13,553 bases of DNA from JBLNBU01 sp050260215. Its GTDB lineage: Bacteria; Pseudomonadota; Alphaproteobacteria; Rhodospirillales; Magnetospirillaceae. The DNA lies in contig JBLNBU010000006.1 in NCBI GenBank assembly GCA_050260215.1, positions 1 to 13,553 on the forward strand. The letters run 5' to 3'. The position numbers and the translations under genes were made by a program. Numbering within the stretch: position 1 is the first letter of the stretch; every line of letters starts with the position of its first letter. Shown here one piece after another: positions 1 to 6,815 of the stretch. The notes beneath the pieces were generated by a model. It had not been told where the DNA came from. It did no database searches and worked only from the letters and a program-made list of their open reading frames with translations.

Positions 1-651
1 CGCGACCGCCAGGGTCGAGCCCACCGCGCCCGCCGCAAGCCAGCCCCACCACCGGCGCCCGTCGGCCAGGGCGGCGCCCATGCCGACCCCGGCGCGCACG
101 CACAGCGCCATGGCGAAGAACTCGAAGCCGTGGCTCATGCGGCAGCGGGTGATGACGTAGTAGGCCACCCCCGACGACAAGACCAGCGCCGTCACCGCCA
201 GCGGCCCCAACGAGGCCCCCGCCTGCCGGGCCGCCGCCCACAGCAGCGTGACGGCGGCCAGGAAATAGACGTGCACCGCCACCGAGAAGCCGAAATAGCT
301 CCATGAATGCAGGTACTGGCGATGGTCGACGATCACCGGATGGCCCTCGATGCGGTCGACCACGGAGAACGCGGCGACGAAGGGCGCCGCCATCAGCCCG
401 GCACCGAAGAAGTTGCGGGGAACGGGGCGGCCGTTGACCTCGACGGTGGCGTAGGGGTGGGCGACCTCGTTGGCGTAGTCGAGGTCGAAATCCAGCCCCA
501 TGGTCATGGCATGCGACAGGTACGACGCGTCGTCGGCCGAGTGCGAAACCTCGGTGGCCCATTGATGCCGGTTGATGAACAGGAAGATGACGCCCAGCAA
601 CACCAACAGCGGCAGGGCGCCGCGAAACGGACCGGACGAAAGGGCTGGCAT
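1..651 (-). CDS. Multi-spanning membrane protein, probable GT-C type glycosyltransferase (partial)
   Basis: The leftward frame is open from an ATG at 651 to the window edge, giving the first 217 residues; the C-terminus is missing. A first membrane helix spans about residues 13-27. It is followed by a large loop with SADDASYLSHAMTM (Asp40-Asp41), then a Gly-rich segment entering hydrophobic stretches at about 83-97, 118-137 and 148-167, and RMSHGFEFF near 171-179. An acidic pair just after the first helix and a later MSH..FF segment are seen in large membrane proteins related to GT39/PMT glycosyltransferases, which use polyprenyl-phosphate sugars on the outer face of the membrane. A role in transferring a sugar to the glycan of this locus is inferred from that resemblance and from position. 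Donor and acceptor cannot be read. It is divergent from the operon and probably shares its promoter region. The next in-frame codons upstream of 651 offer no better start. It could also be a polymerase-like or unclassified membrane protein. Confidence 0.72.
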   Translation of the reverse strand, partial: MPALSSGPFRGALPLLVLLGVIFLFINRHQWATEVSHSADDASYLSHAMTMGLDFDLDYANEVAHPYATVEVNGRPVPRNFFGAGLMAAPFVAAFSVVDRIEGHPVIVDHRQYLHSWSYFGFSVAVHVYFLAAVTLLWAAARQAGASLGPLAVTALVLSSGVAYYVITRCRMSHGFEFFAMALCVRAGVGMGAALADGRRWWGWLAAGAVGSTLAVA

Positions 652-661
652 GGGGCCATCG

Positions 662-690
662 TTGCCTAAGAAAACTGGAAATGGTATATG
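662..690 (+). promoter_or_regulatory. Candidate sigma70-type promoter for the rightward operon
   Basis: TTGCCT (662-667) and TATATG (685-690) are separated by exactly 17 bp. Each matches the sigma70 consensus at 4 of 6 positions. This is an A/T-rich patch in very GC-rich surroundings. A start about 7 bp downstream would give a leader of roughly 40 nt before the ATG at 736 of the SGNH hydrolase gene. This is a prediction from spacing and composition only. Confidence 0.45.
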
Positions 691-711
691 CGCCAACCTG
701 CGCCGAAGCAA
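683..711 (-). promoter_or_regulatory. Candidate sigma70-type promoter for the leftward membrane-protein gene
   Basis: Read on the minus strand, TTGCTT (711-706) and TATACC (688-683) are separated by exactly 17 bp. Its -10 element uses the same TATA bases (685-688) as the rightward promoter. Transcription from here would start about 25 nt upstream of the ATG at 651. The two polymerases could not occupy their -10 elements at once, so the two promoters would compete. Prediction only. Confidence 0.38.
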
Positions 712-735
712 GGCACGGGGCGGGGTGGAGTGCAG

Positions 736-2040
736 ATGGTCCGAACCGCGATCACCAACCTGTTGCTGACCGCGGTTTCGATCGCGCTTGTGCTCGTCGC
801 CCTTGAGGTGGGCGTGCGGGTCATCCCAAACCATTGGCGCGACGCCTTCGAATATTACGCCAGCGACCGGACCACCGTTCGCTACCGGCCCGACGGCGAC
901 GACCTTTACGGCCTGGCGCCCGACGCGGCCGCCCGCTTCCACCGCCCCTGCTTCGAGACCCACGACGTGGTGGTCAACGACCATGGCCTGCGCGGCCCGT
1001 GGCCAGCAGGCCAGGGCGGCGTCGCCGTGCTGGGCGATTCGTTCGTCGAGGCCCTGCAGGTCGGCGACGGCGATACCATGTCGGCGCAGCTGGCCGGCCT
1101 GTTGGGCGTGCCCGTCCGCAATTTCGGCGTCAGCGGCTTTTCCACCCTGGACGAACTGACCGCCTGGCGCCGCTGGGTGCGCCCCACCCGGCCGTCGCAG
1201 GCGGTGTTGATGGTATATCTGGGCAACGACATCGACGGCAATGCCTGCGTGCTGTCGTCCAAGTTCGGGCGCTGCGCCCGCCCGGCCGCCGACGGCGGCA
1301 TCGTCGTCGAGGGCACGGTTGCCGGCACGGCCTCGCAACGCGACGGCACCGCGCCGGTGGCTGCCGCCGCGGCCGATGGCGGCTCGGCGTCGCCCGACGC
1401 CAAGGGCGACTCGGCGTCACCCGACGCCAAGGGCTGGGCCCGGCGCAACCTGGTGGTCTACCAGCTGCTTCACGACGCCAAGGTGGTGGTGGCCAGCACC
1501 CTGGCGCGCCTTTCCGGCGAGGTCCCGGAACAGCGCCGCCTGTACCTGGGCGAGGATGCCGCCTGGAGCGAAGCGTGGGAGGTGACCCGCCGCATCCTGG
1601 CCCAGATGGCCGCCGAGATGGCCGCCGACAAGGTGCGGCTGCTGGTGGTCGGCATTCCTGAGCATTTCGTCACCAGCCCCACCGGCCGGCGCGAGCTGGA
1701 ACTGGCGGGCGGCACCGCGCTGCCGGCCGACTTCGACCCCAACCGCCCCATGCGCCGGCTGGAGGCGGTCGCCCGCGGTCTCGGCCTCGACTTCCTGGAC
1801 CTGACCCCGGCGATGGTCGCCTATCGCGACGCGCACCGCCTGCCGGCGCCGGCATTTTCGTTCCGCTGCGACGGGCATTGGAACCCGCTGGGCCACCGGG
1901 TGGCGGCGGCGGCGGTGGCGACCGCCCTGGGGCATGCGCCGCCCGCCGGCTGGCTGGCCGCCGACCCGCGCACGGTGTTGGGCGACCAGGGCTGGCGGGC
2001 CATCTTTGAGCGCGGCGTCTACCAGGGGGGGCGACCGTGA
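736..2040 (+). CDS. Membrane-anchored SGNH/GDSL-family hydrolase
   Basis: A 434-residue protein with an N-terminal membrane helix (about residues 5-27), which should leave the catalytic domain in the periplasm. Block I is VAVLGDSF with nucleophile Ser102, block III is LGND with Asn164, and block V is DGHWNPLGH with Asp379 and His381. An N-x-x-G-L-R-G segment precedes block I, as is usual in this group. SGNH enzymes in polysaccharide loci act as O-acetyl esterases or O-acetyltransferases (AlgX/AlgJ are distant relatives); which applies here cannot be read. The ATG at 736 is chosen over the in-frame ATG at 688 because GGGGTGGAG lies 5 nt upstream and because 688 falls inside the likely -10 element. 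Between block III and the next conserved part lies an Ala/Gly-rich, low-complexity insert (about 176-235) with a 9-residue tandem repeat. First gene of the operon; it overlaps the next by 4 nt. Confidence 0.82.
   Translation: MVRTAITNLLLTAVSIALVLVALEVGVRVIPNHWRDAFEYYASDRTTVRYRPDGDDLYGLAPDAAARFHRPCFETHDVVVNDHGLRGPWPAGQGGVAVLGDSFVEALQVGDGDTMSAQLAGLLGVPVRNFGVSGFSTLDELTAWRRWVRPTRPSQAVLMVYLGNDIDGNACVLSSKFGRCARPAADGGIVVEGTVAGTASQRDGTAPVAAAAADGGSASPDAKGDSASPDAKGWARRNLVVYQLLHDAKVVVASTLARLSGEVPEQRRLYLGEDAAWSEAWEVTRRILAQMAAEMAADKVRLLVVGIPEHFVTSPTGRRELELAGGTALPADFDPNRPMRRLEAVARGLGLDFLDLTPAMVAYRDAHRLPAPAFSFRCDGHWNPLGHRVAAAAVATALGHAPPAGWLAADPRTVLGDQGWRAIFERGVYQGGRP
1381..1434 (+). repeat. 27-bp in-frame tandem duplication inside the SGNH hydrolase gene
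   Basis: Two adjacent 27-bp units (1381-1407 and 1408-1434) differ at only two bases. They encode GSASPDAKG and DSASPDAKG (residues 216-224 and 225-233). The unit is in frame and sits in the low-complexity insert between catalytic blocks, so copy-number change would lengthen or shorten a linker without breaking the enzyme. Confidence 0.85.
2025..2031 (+). other. G7 run: strong ribosome binding site and possible slippery heptamer
   Basis: Seven consecutive G lie in the last codons of the SGNH gene, read as CAG GGG GGG, so they form a G_GGG_GGG heptamer. With the preceding A they also make AGGGGGGG five nt upstream of the GTG start at 2037 of the methyltransferase gene. The simple reading is a ribosome binding site. 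A -1 ribosomal slip, or a one-base expansion to G8, would bypass the stop at 2038-2040 and continue in the methyltransferase frame. Confidence 0.5.
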
Positions 2041-2795
2041 CCCTGCGCAGCCTCGCCATCGCCGCGGCGCGTGTCCCGGCCCTGCTGCTGGGCCTGCTGC
2101 CGTGGGCCTTCCGCCGCCTGTTGCTGCGCGGCGCCCTGGTGATCGAGTCGCGCATCGGCGGGCCCGACGCCGCGCTGAAGCGCCTGTTCGCCCTGCAAGA
2201 CGACCTGGACCTGCTGATCGCCGAGCGCGCCACCGCCTATGGGCACGGCGCCAATCCCAAGCACCGGCTGACCGGCTACCACGACTTCTTCGTCGCCCGC
2301 ATCCCGGCCGGCGCCCGCGTCCTTGACGTCGGCTGCGGCATCGCCGAGGTGGCCCGCTCCATCGCCGAACGGGTGCCCGGCGCCACCGTGGTCGGCATCG
2401 ACAACGACCGGCCGCGCCTGGACCTGGCCCGTGCCCGCGGCCTGCCCGCCAACCTGACCCTGATCGAGGGCCTGGCCCCGCGCGACCTGCCGGCCGGGCG
2501 CTTCGACGTGGTGGTGCTGTCCAACGTGCTGGAACACGTCGACGACCGCGTCGGGCTGCTGAAGCGGCTGGCCGAGGCGTGCGGGCCGGCCAGGATCCTG
2601 GTGCGCGTGCCCTTGTTCGAGCGTGACTGGCGGCTGGCCTTGCGGCGCGAGCTGGGCGTCGACTTCCGCTCGGACCCCACCCACTGCATCGAGCACACCC
2701 TGGCCGAGTTCGAGGCCGAGGTCGCGAGCGCCGGCCTGTCGGTGGTCGAGCGCCAGACCCTGTGGGGCGAGATCTGGGCGGAGCTGCGGCCATGA
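2037..2795 (+). CDS. Class I SAM-dependent methyltransferase
   Basis: A 252-residue protein. The SAM-binding motif I is VLDVGCG (residues 95-101), followed by the acidic strand end VVGIDND and by LSNVLEHVDD (about 161-170), the usual post-II motif of Methyltransf_11/25-type enzymes. About 90 residues precede motif I and include a hydrophobic or amphipathic stretch (about 5-35) that could touch the membrane. In this cluster it probably methylates a sugar hydroxyl or the end of a growing glycan, but the acceptor cannot be read. The GTG start overlaps the previous stop as GTGA, and the G-run 5 nt upstream is a strong ribosome binding site. The same kind of overlap leads into the next gene, so expression should be coupled on both sides. 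Confidence 0.87.
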   Translation: MTLRSLAIAAARVPALLLGLLPWAFRRLLLRGALVIESRIGGPDAALKRLFALQDDLDLLIAERATAYGHGANPKHRLTGYHDFFVARIPAGARVLDVGCGIAEVARSIAERVPGATVVGIDNDRPRLDLARARGLPANLTLIEGLAPRDLPAGRFDVVVLSNVLEHVDDRVGLLKRLAEACGPARILVRVPLFERDWRLALRRELGVDFRSDPTHCIEHTLAEFEAEVASAGLSVVERQTLWGEIWAELRP

Positions 2796-3784
2796 AGGTG
2801 GCACTCGGCCAGCGCATCGCCGAGGGCCCCTGGGGCGGCGGCAACCAGTTCGTCCGCGCGCTGGCCGAAGCCCTGGCCGCCCGCGGCGACCAAGTGGTGT
2901 TCGACCTGGGCGACGGCGACATCGACCTGGTCCTGATCACCGATCCCAGGCCGCGCAATCCGCTGGTCACCTTCACCCCCGGGGCGGTGGCGCGCAGGCT
3001 GCTGCGCGACCCGCGCCCCGTCGTCGTCCACCGCATCAACGAATGCGACGGGCGCAAGGGCACCACCGGCATGAACCGCCGCCTGCGCCGGGCCAACCTG
3101 GTGGCCGACCACACGGTGTTCATCGGCTCGTGGCTGAAGGGGCTGGCGGTGTGGCGGCACGAAAGCCCCAGCAGCGTCATCCTCAACGGCGCCGACGCCC
3201 GGGTCTTCCATCCGCGGGGGCAGATGCCGTGGGACGGCAGCGGCCCGTTGAAGCTGGTCACCCACCACTGGGGCGGCCACGCGCTGAAGGGCTTCGACGT
3301 CTACCGGACGCTCGACGGCCTGCCGGGGGTCGAGTTCACCTATGTGGGCAACCTGCCTGCCGGCGAAAGCCTGAAGCGTGCCGTCGCCCCGCTGGCCGGC
3401 GACGCCCTGGCCGACGAGCTTCGCCGCCACCACGCCTATGTCACCGCTTCGGTCAACGAGCCGGCCGGCATGCACCACATCGAAGGCGCGCTGTGCGGCC
3501 TGCCGCTGCTCTACCGCGATTCAGGCGCACTACCCGAATACTGCGACGGCTTCGGCGAACGGTTTTCCGGCCCCGATGATTTCCCGGCGGCGCTGGCGCG
3601 GCTGAAGGCGGACTATGCCCGCCACCACGCCGCCATGGCCGGTTACCCGCGCACCGCCCAGCACATGGCGGCCGGCTACCTGGACCTGTTCGACCGCCTG
3701 GTCGCCGACGCGCCCGCCATCCGCGCCCGCCGCCGGCCGTGGCGCGACCCTTTGGCCTTGGCCGCCCTGCAGGTGCCGCTGTGA
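2792..3784 (+). CDS. GT-B fold glycosyltransferase (GT4-like)
   Basis: A 330-residue protein beginning MKVALGQRIAEGPWGGGNQF, a first strand and glycine-rich turn like those of GT-B enzymes. The interdomain region has the usual NGAD..VFHP segment (Asn132-Asp135). The C-terminal donor site has the EX7E motif, Glu223 and Glu231, in NEPAGMHHIEGALCGLPLL, followed by the DSGALPEYC loop. It should transfer a sugar from a nucleotide donor on the cytoplasmic side; sugar and linkage cannot be predicted. It is somewhat short for GT4, and the N-terminal half is compact. The ATG at 2792 forms an ATGA overlap with the preceding stop and has GGAG 8 nt upstream, so it is preferred to the in-frame ATG at 2762. 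The stop overlaps the next GTG start. Confidence 0.85.
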   Translation: MKVALGQRIAEGPWGGGNQFVRALAEALAARGDQVVFDLGDGDIDLVLITDPRPRNPLVTFTPGAVARRLLRDPRPVVVHRINECDGRKGTTGMNRRLRRANLVADHTVFIGSWLKGLAVWRHESPSSVILNGADARVFHPRGQMPWDGSGPLKLVTHHWGGHALKGFDVYRTLDGLPGVEFTYVGNLPAGESLKRAVAPLAGDALADELRRHHAYVTASVNEPAGMHHIEGALCGLPLLYRDSGALPEYCDGFGERFSGPDDFPAALARLKADYARHHAAMAGYPRTAQHMAAGYLDLFDRLVADAPAIRARRRPWRDPLALAALQVPL

Positions 3785-4869
3785 GCCCCGCCGCCAAGGC
3801 CCTGGCGCGCCGCGCCCTGATGCTGGCCGGGCGCGTCCTGCCCGGCGCGGCCTGCCCCGTCGGCTATGTGGTCGAGGCCGCCAACTGGTCGATCCGCTGG
3901 GACGGCACCTACTATGCCCAGGCGGTCAACGCCCGCCACCCCGGCACCGTCGAGGTCACCGACCGCCCCTGGCGCCACCCGGGCCGCGTCCTTCATTTCG
4001 GCTCGCAGTTCGTGTGGGAGCTGTGGGCGGCCGCCCTGCCCGCCGCCAGCCGGCCGGTGGTCACCTATTTCCACGGCAGGCCCGAGGACGGCCCCGACAT
4101 GGCCCGCCATGTCGATGCTTTCCTGAAGTCGGTGCCACGGCTGGCCAAGGTCGTGACCGCCGCAGCGGAGGTCGAGGCCCGCCTGCTGTCCTGGGGAGTG
4201 CCGCGAGCCAAGCTGGCCCGCGTGCCGCTGGGGGTCGACACCGCCCTGCTGCGCCCGCCCACTGCCGACCAGCGCGCCGCGGCACGGGCCGCGCTCGGCA
4301 TCCCCGACGGTGCGCTGGCCATCGGCTCGTTCCAGAAGGACGGCGTCGGCTGGGGCGAGGGGATGGAGCCCAAGCTGATCAAAGGCCCCGACCTGTTCGT
4401 CGAAGCCATGCGCCGGCTGGCGCGCGACTTCCCCGTGGTCGCGGTGCTCACCGGGCCGGCACGCGGCTACGTCAAGGCGGGGCTGGAAGCCGCCGGCGTG
4501 CCCTTCGTCCACCGCTGGGTCGAGGACTTCCGCGACCTGGGCGGGTGCTGGCATGCGCTCGACCTCTACCTGATGACCTCGCGCGAGGAAGGCGGGCCCA
4601 AGGCGGTGCTGGAAAGCATGGCCACCGGCGTGCCGCTGGTCTGCCACCGCACCGGCATGGCCGCCGACGTCATCGAGGACGGCACCAACGCCGCCCTGGT
4701 CGAGGTGGGCGCCATGGACGCGCTGGTCGCCCGTGCCGCGGCGCTGCTGGCCGACCAGGCCGCCCGCGCCGCCATGGCCCAGGCCGGCCGGCGCACCGCG
4801 GAGGGCTGGGACTGGCAGGCCATGGGCGATATCCTGTGGCGCGACGTCTATGCGGAACTGCTGGCATGA
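3781..4869 (+). CDS. GT4-type glycosyltransferase
   Basis: A 362-residue protein read from a GTG at 3781 that overlaps the previous stop as GTGA, with AGGTG 5 nt upstream. An in-frame ATG at 3739 would add 14 residues inside the previous gene and is less likely given the repeated 4-nt overlap pattern. The N-terminal half carries HFGSQFVWELW and TYFHGRPEDG. The linker has PLGVDTALLRP (Asp153). The donor-binding half has the EX7E motif (Glu270, Glu278) in SREEGGPKAVLESMATG, then a nucleotide-contact loop HRTGMAADVI. A retaining sugar transfer to the cytoplasmic glycan intermediate is inferred from the family; donor and acceptor are unknown. It is the second of three consecutive GT-B genes of similar length. 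Confidence 0.86.
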   Translation: MSPAAKALARRALMLAGRVLPGAACPVGYVVEAANWSIRWDGTYYAQAVNARHPGTVEVTDRPWRHPGRVLHFGSQFVWELWAAALPAASRPVVTYFHGRPEDGPDMARHVDAFLKSVPRLAKVVTAAAEVEARLLSWGVPRAKLARVPLGVDTALLRPPTADQRAAARAALGIPDGALAIGSFQKDGVGWGEGMEPKLIKGPDLFVEAMRRLARDFPVVAVLTGPARGYVKAGLEAAGVPFVHRWVEDFRDLGGCWHALDLYLMTSREEGGPKAVLESMATGVPLVCHRTGMAADVIEDGTNAALVEVGAMDALVARAAALLADQAARAAMAQAGRRTAEGWDWQAMGDILWRDVYAELLA

Positions 4870-5957
4870 GCAGCGTCATCGAACATCCCGTCAAGCAGGT
4901 GGTCCGGCGCATGTACGGGCTGGCGCTGGCCTTGCGCGCCATGCTGGCCGGCGATCCCGGCGGCAGCGGGCTCAAGGTGTGGTACGGCGGCGCCCGCGCG
5001 GCCAAGCTGGGCGGGCCCGCCCTGAAGCTGGGCAAGCTGGCCGAGCGCTTCCCCGAGGACCGCTCCCGCTTCACCCTGGCCTACCTGCTCAGCAACATGC
5101 CCTACCTGCCCGAAAGCGCGCTTTCGGCGCTGAAGCGGCGCGGCGTTCCCATCGTGCTGAACCAGAACGGGGTGTTCTATCCGGCCTGGTACGGCGGCGA
5201 CTGGCAGGGCCGTAACCGGGCCATGGCGGCGGCCTATCATGCCGCCGACCACGTGCTGTGGCAGTCGGACTTCTGCCGGCGCGCCGCCGACCGCTTCCTG
5301 GGTGAGCGGGCGGGACCCGGCGAGGTGCTGGCCAACGCCGTCGACATCGACCGCTTCCGCCCGCAACCGGTGCGGCCCGTGGGACGGTTCCGCTTCCTGC
5401 TCACGGGGCGCATCGACGCCCACCAGTCCTATCGGCTGGAACAGGCGGTGCGCGGGCTGGCGGCGGCGCGCGCCCAGGGGCTGGAGGCCGAACTGCTGGT
5501 CGCCGGGGTGTTCGACCCCTCGGCCAAGGCCAAGGCTATGGCGGCCGCCGGCGAGTTGAAGATCGGCGGCGCGGTGCGGTTCCGCGGCGCCTATGGTCCT
5601 GAGGACGCCCCCGCACTGGTCCGCGACGCCGAGGCCTATGTCACCCTGACCCACCAGGATGCCTGCCCCACCGGGGTGATCGAGGCCCTGGCCTGCGGCC
5701 TGCCGGTGGTCCACGTCGGCACCGGCGGCGTGCCCGAGCTGGTGGGCGACGCCGGCGCCGCCGTGCCCTCGGCCGAGGACTGGGAGACCCAGCGCATCCC
5801 CGAGGCGGCCGCGGTGGGTGCGGCCATGCTGGCGGTGGCCGAACGCCGCGCCGAGATGTCGGCACTGGCGCGGGCGCGGGCCGAAGAACGCTTTTCCCTG
5901 GCCAAGTGGCTCGACCACCACGAGGCGCTGTTCAAGCGCCTGCTGGAGGGACGATGA
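4866..5957 (+). CDS. GT4-type glycosyltransferase with an Asp variant of the EX7E motif
   Basis: A 363-residue protein starting at the ATG of an ATGA overlap. The same frame is open far upstream (from 3615), but that part lies wholly over two other genes and is not homologous-looking. The N-terminal half has VLNQNGVFYPAWYGG, an acceptor-side loop, then WQSDFCRRAADRF and the NAVDIDRFRPQ linker (Asn157, Asp160). In the donor site, HQDACPTGVIEALACG has Asp265 in place of the first Glu, with Glu273 kept. It ends with the usual PELVGDAG and F-S-L-A-K-W helices. A sugar-transfer role in repeat-unit assembly is inferred. It overlaps the GT2 gene downstream as ATGA. Confidence 0.86.
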   Translation: MSSVIEHPVKQVVRRMYGLALALRAMLAGDPGGSGLKVWYGGARAAKLGGPALKLGKLAERFPEDRSRFTLAYLLSNMPYLPESALSALKRRGVPIVLNQNGVFYPAWYGGDWQGRNRAMAAAYHAADHVLWQSDFCRRAADRFLGERAGPGEVLANAVDIDRFRPQPVRPVGRFRFLLTGRIDAHQSYRLEQAVRGLAAARAQGLEAELLVAGVFDPSAKAKAMAAAGELKIGGAVRFRGAYGPEDAPALVRDAEAYVTLTHQDACPTGVIEALACGLPVVHVGTGGVPELVGDAGAAVPSAEDWETQRIPEAAAVGAAMLAVAERRAEMSALARARAEERFSLAKWLDHHEALFKRLLEGR

Positions 5958-6811
5958 GCGAGCCCCTCGTCTCCATCGTCATCCCCTGCTTCAACTCGGG
6001 TGCCGACCTGCCTGAGACGCTGGCCAGCATCGCGGCGCAGACGGTGGGCGACGTCGAGGTGATCGTGGTCGACGACGGCTCGACCGATCCGGCGACGCTG
6101 GCGCTGCTGGGCGACCTGCCCGAGGGCGTGCGGCTGGTCCACCAGGAAAATCGCGGGCTGGCCGCGGCCCGCAACGCCGGCATGGCCGCGGCGACGGGGC
6201 GCTTCCTGCTGCCCTTGGACAGCGACGACCAGATCGAGCCCGTCTTCCTGGAACGCTGCCTGGCCGCCCTGGCCGCCCACCCCGAGGCCGCCTTCGCCTT
6301 CGCCGGGCTGAAGCTGATCGGCGAGAAGCGCGGCGTGCTGCCCAAATCCTACAATTTCTTCGCCCAGCTGGTGCTGAACCAGCTGCCCTATTGCCTGCTG
6401 ATGCGGCGCGCCACCTGGGAAGCGTCGGGGGGCTACGACGAGACCATGCGGATGGGCTACGAGGACTGGGAGTTCAACATCCGCCTGGGCACCAAGGGGC
6501 TGTTCGGCGTCGCCGTGCCCGAGCCGCTGTTCGTCTACCGGGTGCGCAAGTCGGGCATGCTGCAAAGCATCTCGCGCCGCCGCCACGCCCAGCTGTGGGC
6601 CTTCATCCGCGCCAGGCACCCTGCCTTCTACCGCCCGGCCGCCCTGCTGGCCTGCCGGGCCCGCTGGCGCGACGGGCTGCCCTATCCGGCGGTGCTGCTG
6701 CTGGGGCTGGTGGCCGCCCACACCGTCTTGCCGACAAGACTATTCAACGCGCTGTTCGCGGCTTTGCAGCGCCTTTCGGCCTCGTCGCGGGCATCAAAGT
6801 CTGCTACCTAG
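5954..6811 (+). CDS. GT2 family glycosyltransferase
   Basis: A 285-residue GT-A enzyme. It opens with VSIVIPCFN, then VIVVDDGSTD (Asp40, Asp41), NRGLAAARNAG, and LDSDD with the metal-binding DxD at Asp89-Asp91. The acidic GYEDWEF (Glu170-Asp171) likely contains the catalytic base. These are the standard marks of inverting GT2 enzymes that add a sugar from a nucleotide donor. The C-terminal 60 residues have a hydrophobic stretch (PAVLLLGLVAA) that may lie on the membrane. The ATG at 5954 overlaps the previous stop, with GGAGGG just upstream; an earlier in-frame ATG at 5906 is inside the preceding gene. The last 80 bp are visibly less GC-rich and hold a perfect 6-bp inverted repeat (6725-6740). 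The next gene starts 4 bp after the stop. Confidence 0.9.
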   Translation: MSEPLVSIVIPCFNSGADLPETLASIAAQTVGDVEVIVVDDGSTDPATLALLGDLPEGVRLVHQENRGLAAARNAGMAAATGRFLLPLDSDDQIEPVFLERCLAALAAHPEAAFAFAGLKLIGEKRGVLPKSYNFFAQLVLNQLPYCLLMRRATWEASGGYDETMRMGYEDWEFNIRLGTKGLFGVAVPEPLFVYRVRKSGMLQSISRRRHAQLWAFIRARHPAFYRPAALLACRARWRDGLPYPAVLLLGLVAAHTVLPTRLFNALFAALQRLSASSRASKSAT

Positions 6812-6815
6812 GCGC

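Noticed and set aside
307..669. Plus-strand open frame opposite the leftward membrane-protein gene
   Set aside because: Its product is His/Gly/Gln-rich with no domain, while the minus strand gives a clear membrane protein.
688..735. Longer start (ATG at 688) for the SGNH hydrolase
   Set aside because: It adds 16 residues before the membrane helix, overlaps the likely -10 element and has no ribosome binding site, whereas the ATG at 736 has one.
1417..3261. Open minus-strand frame of about 614 codons, Arg/Pro-rich
   Set aside because: It lies over three supported genes and has the low-complexity Arg/Pro/Ala make-up of a shadow frame.
3615..4865. Upstream extension of the glycosyltransferase that begins at 4866
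   Set aside because: The frame is open but covers two other genes, is Arg/Pro-rich and has no motif. The ATGA overlap at 4866 and the normal GT4 length favour the short form.
6725..6740. Perfect inverted repeat GTCTTG-CCGA-CAAGAC near the end of the GT2 gene
   Set aside because: No U-run follows, it is inside coding sequence 70 bp before the stop, and a 6-bp stem can arise by chance. Not called as a terminator or operator.
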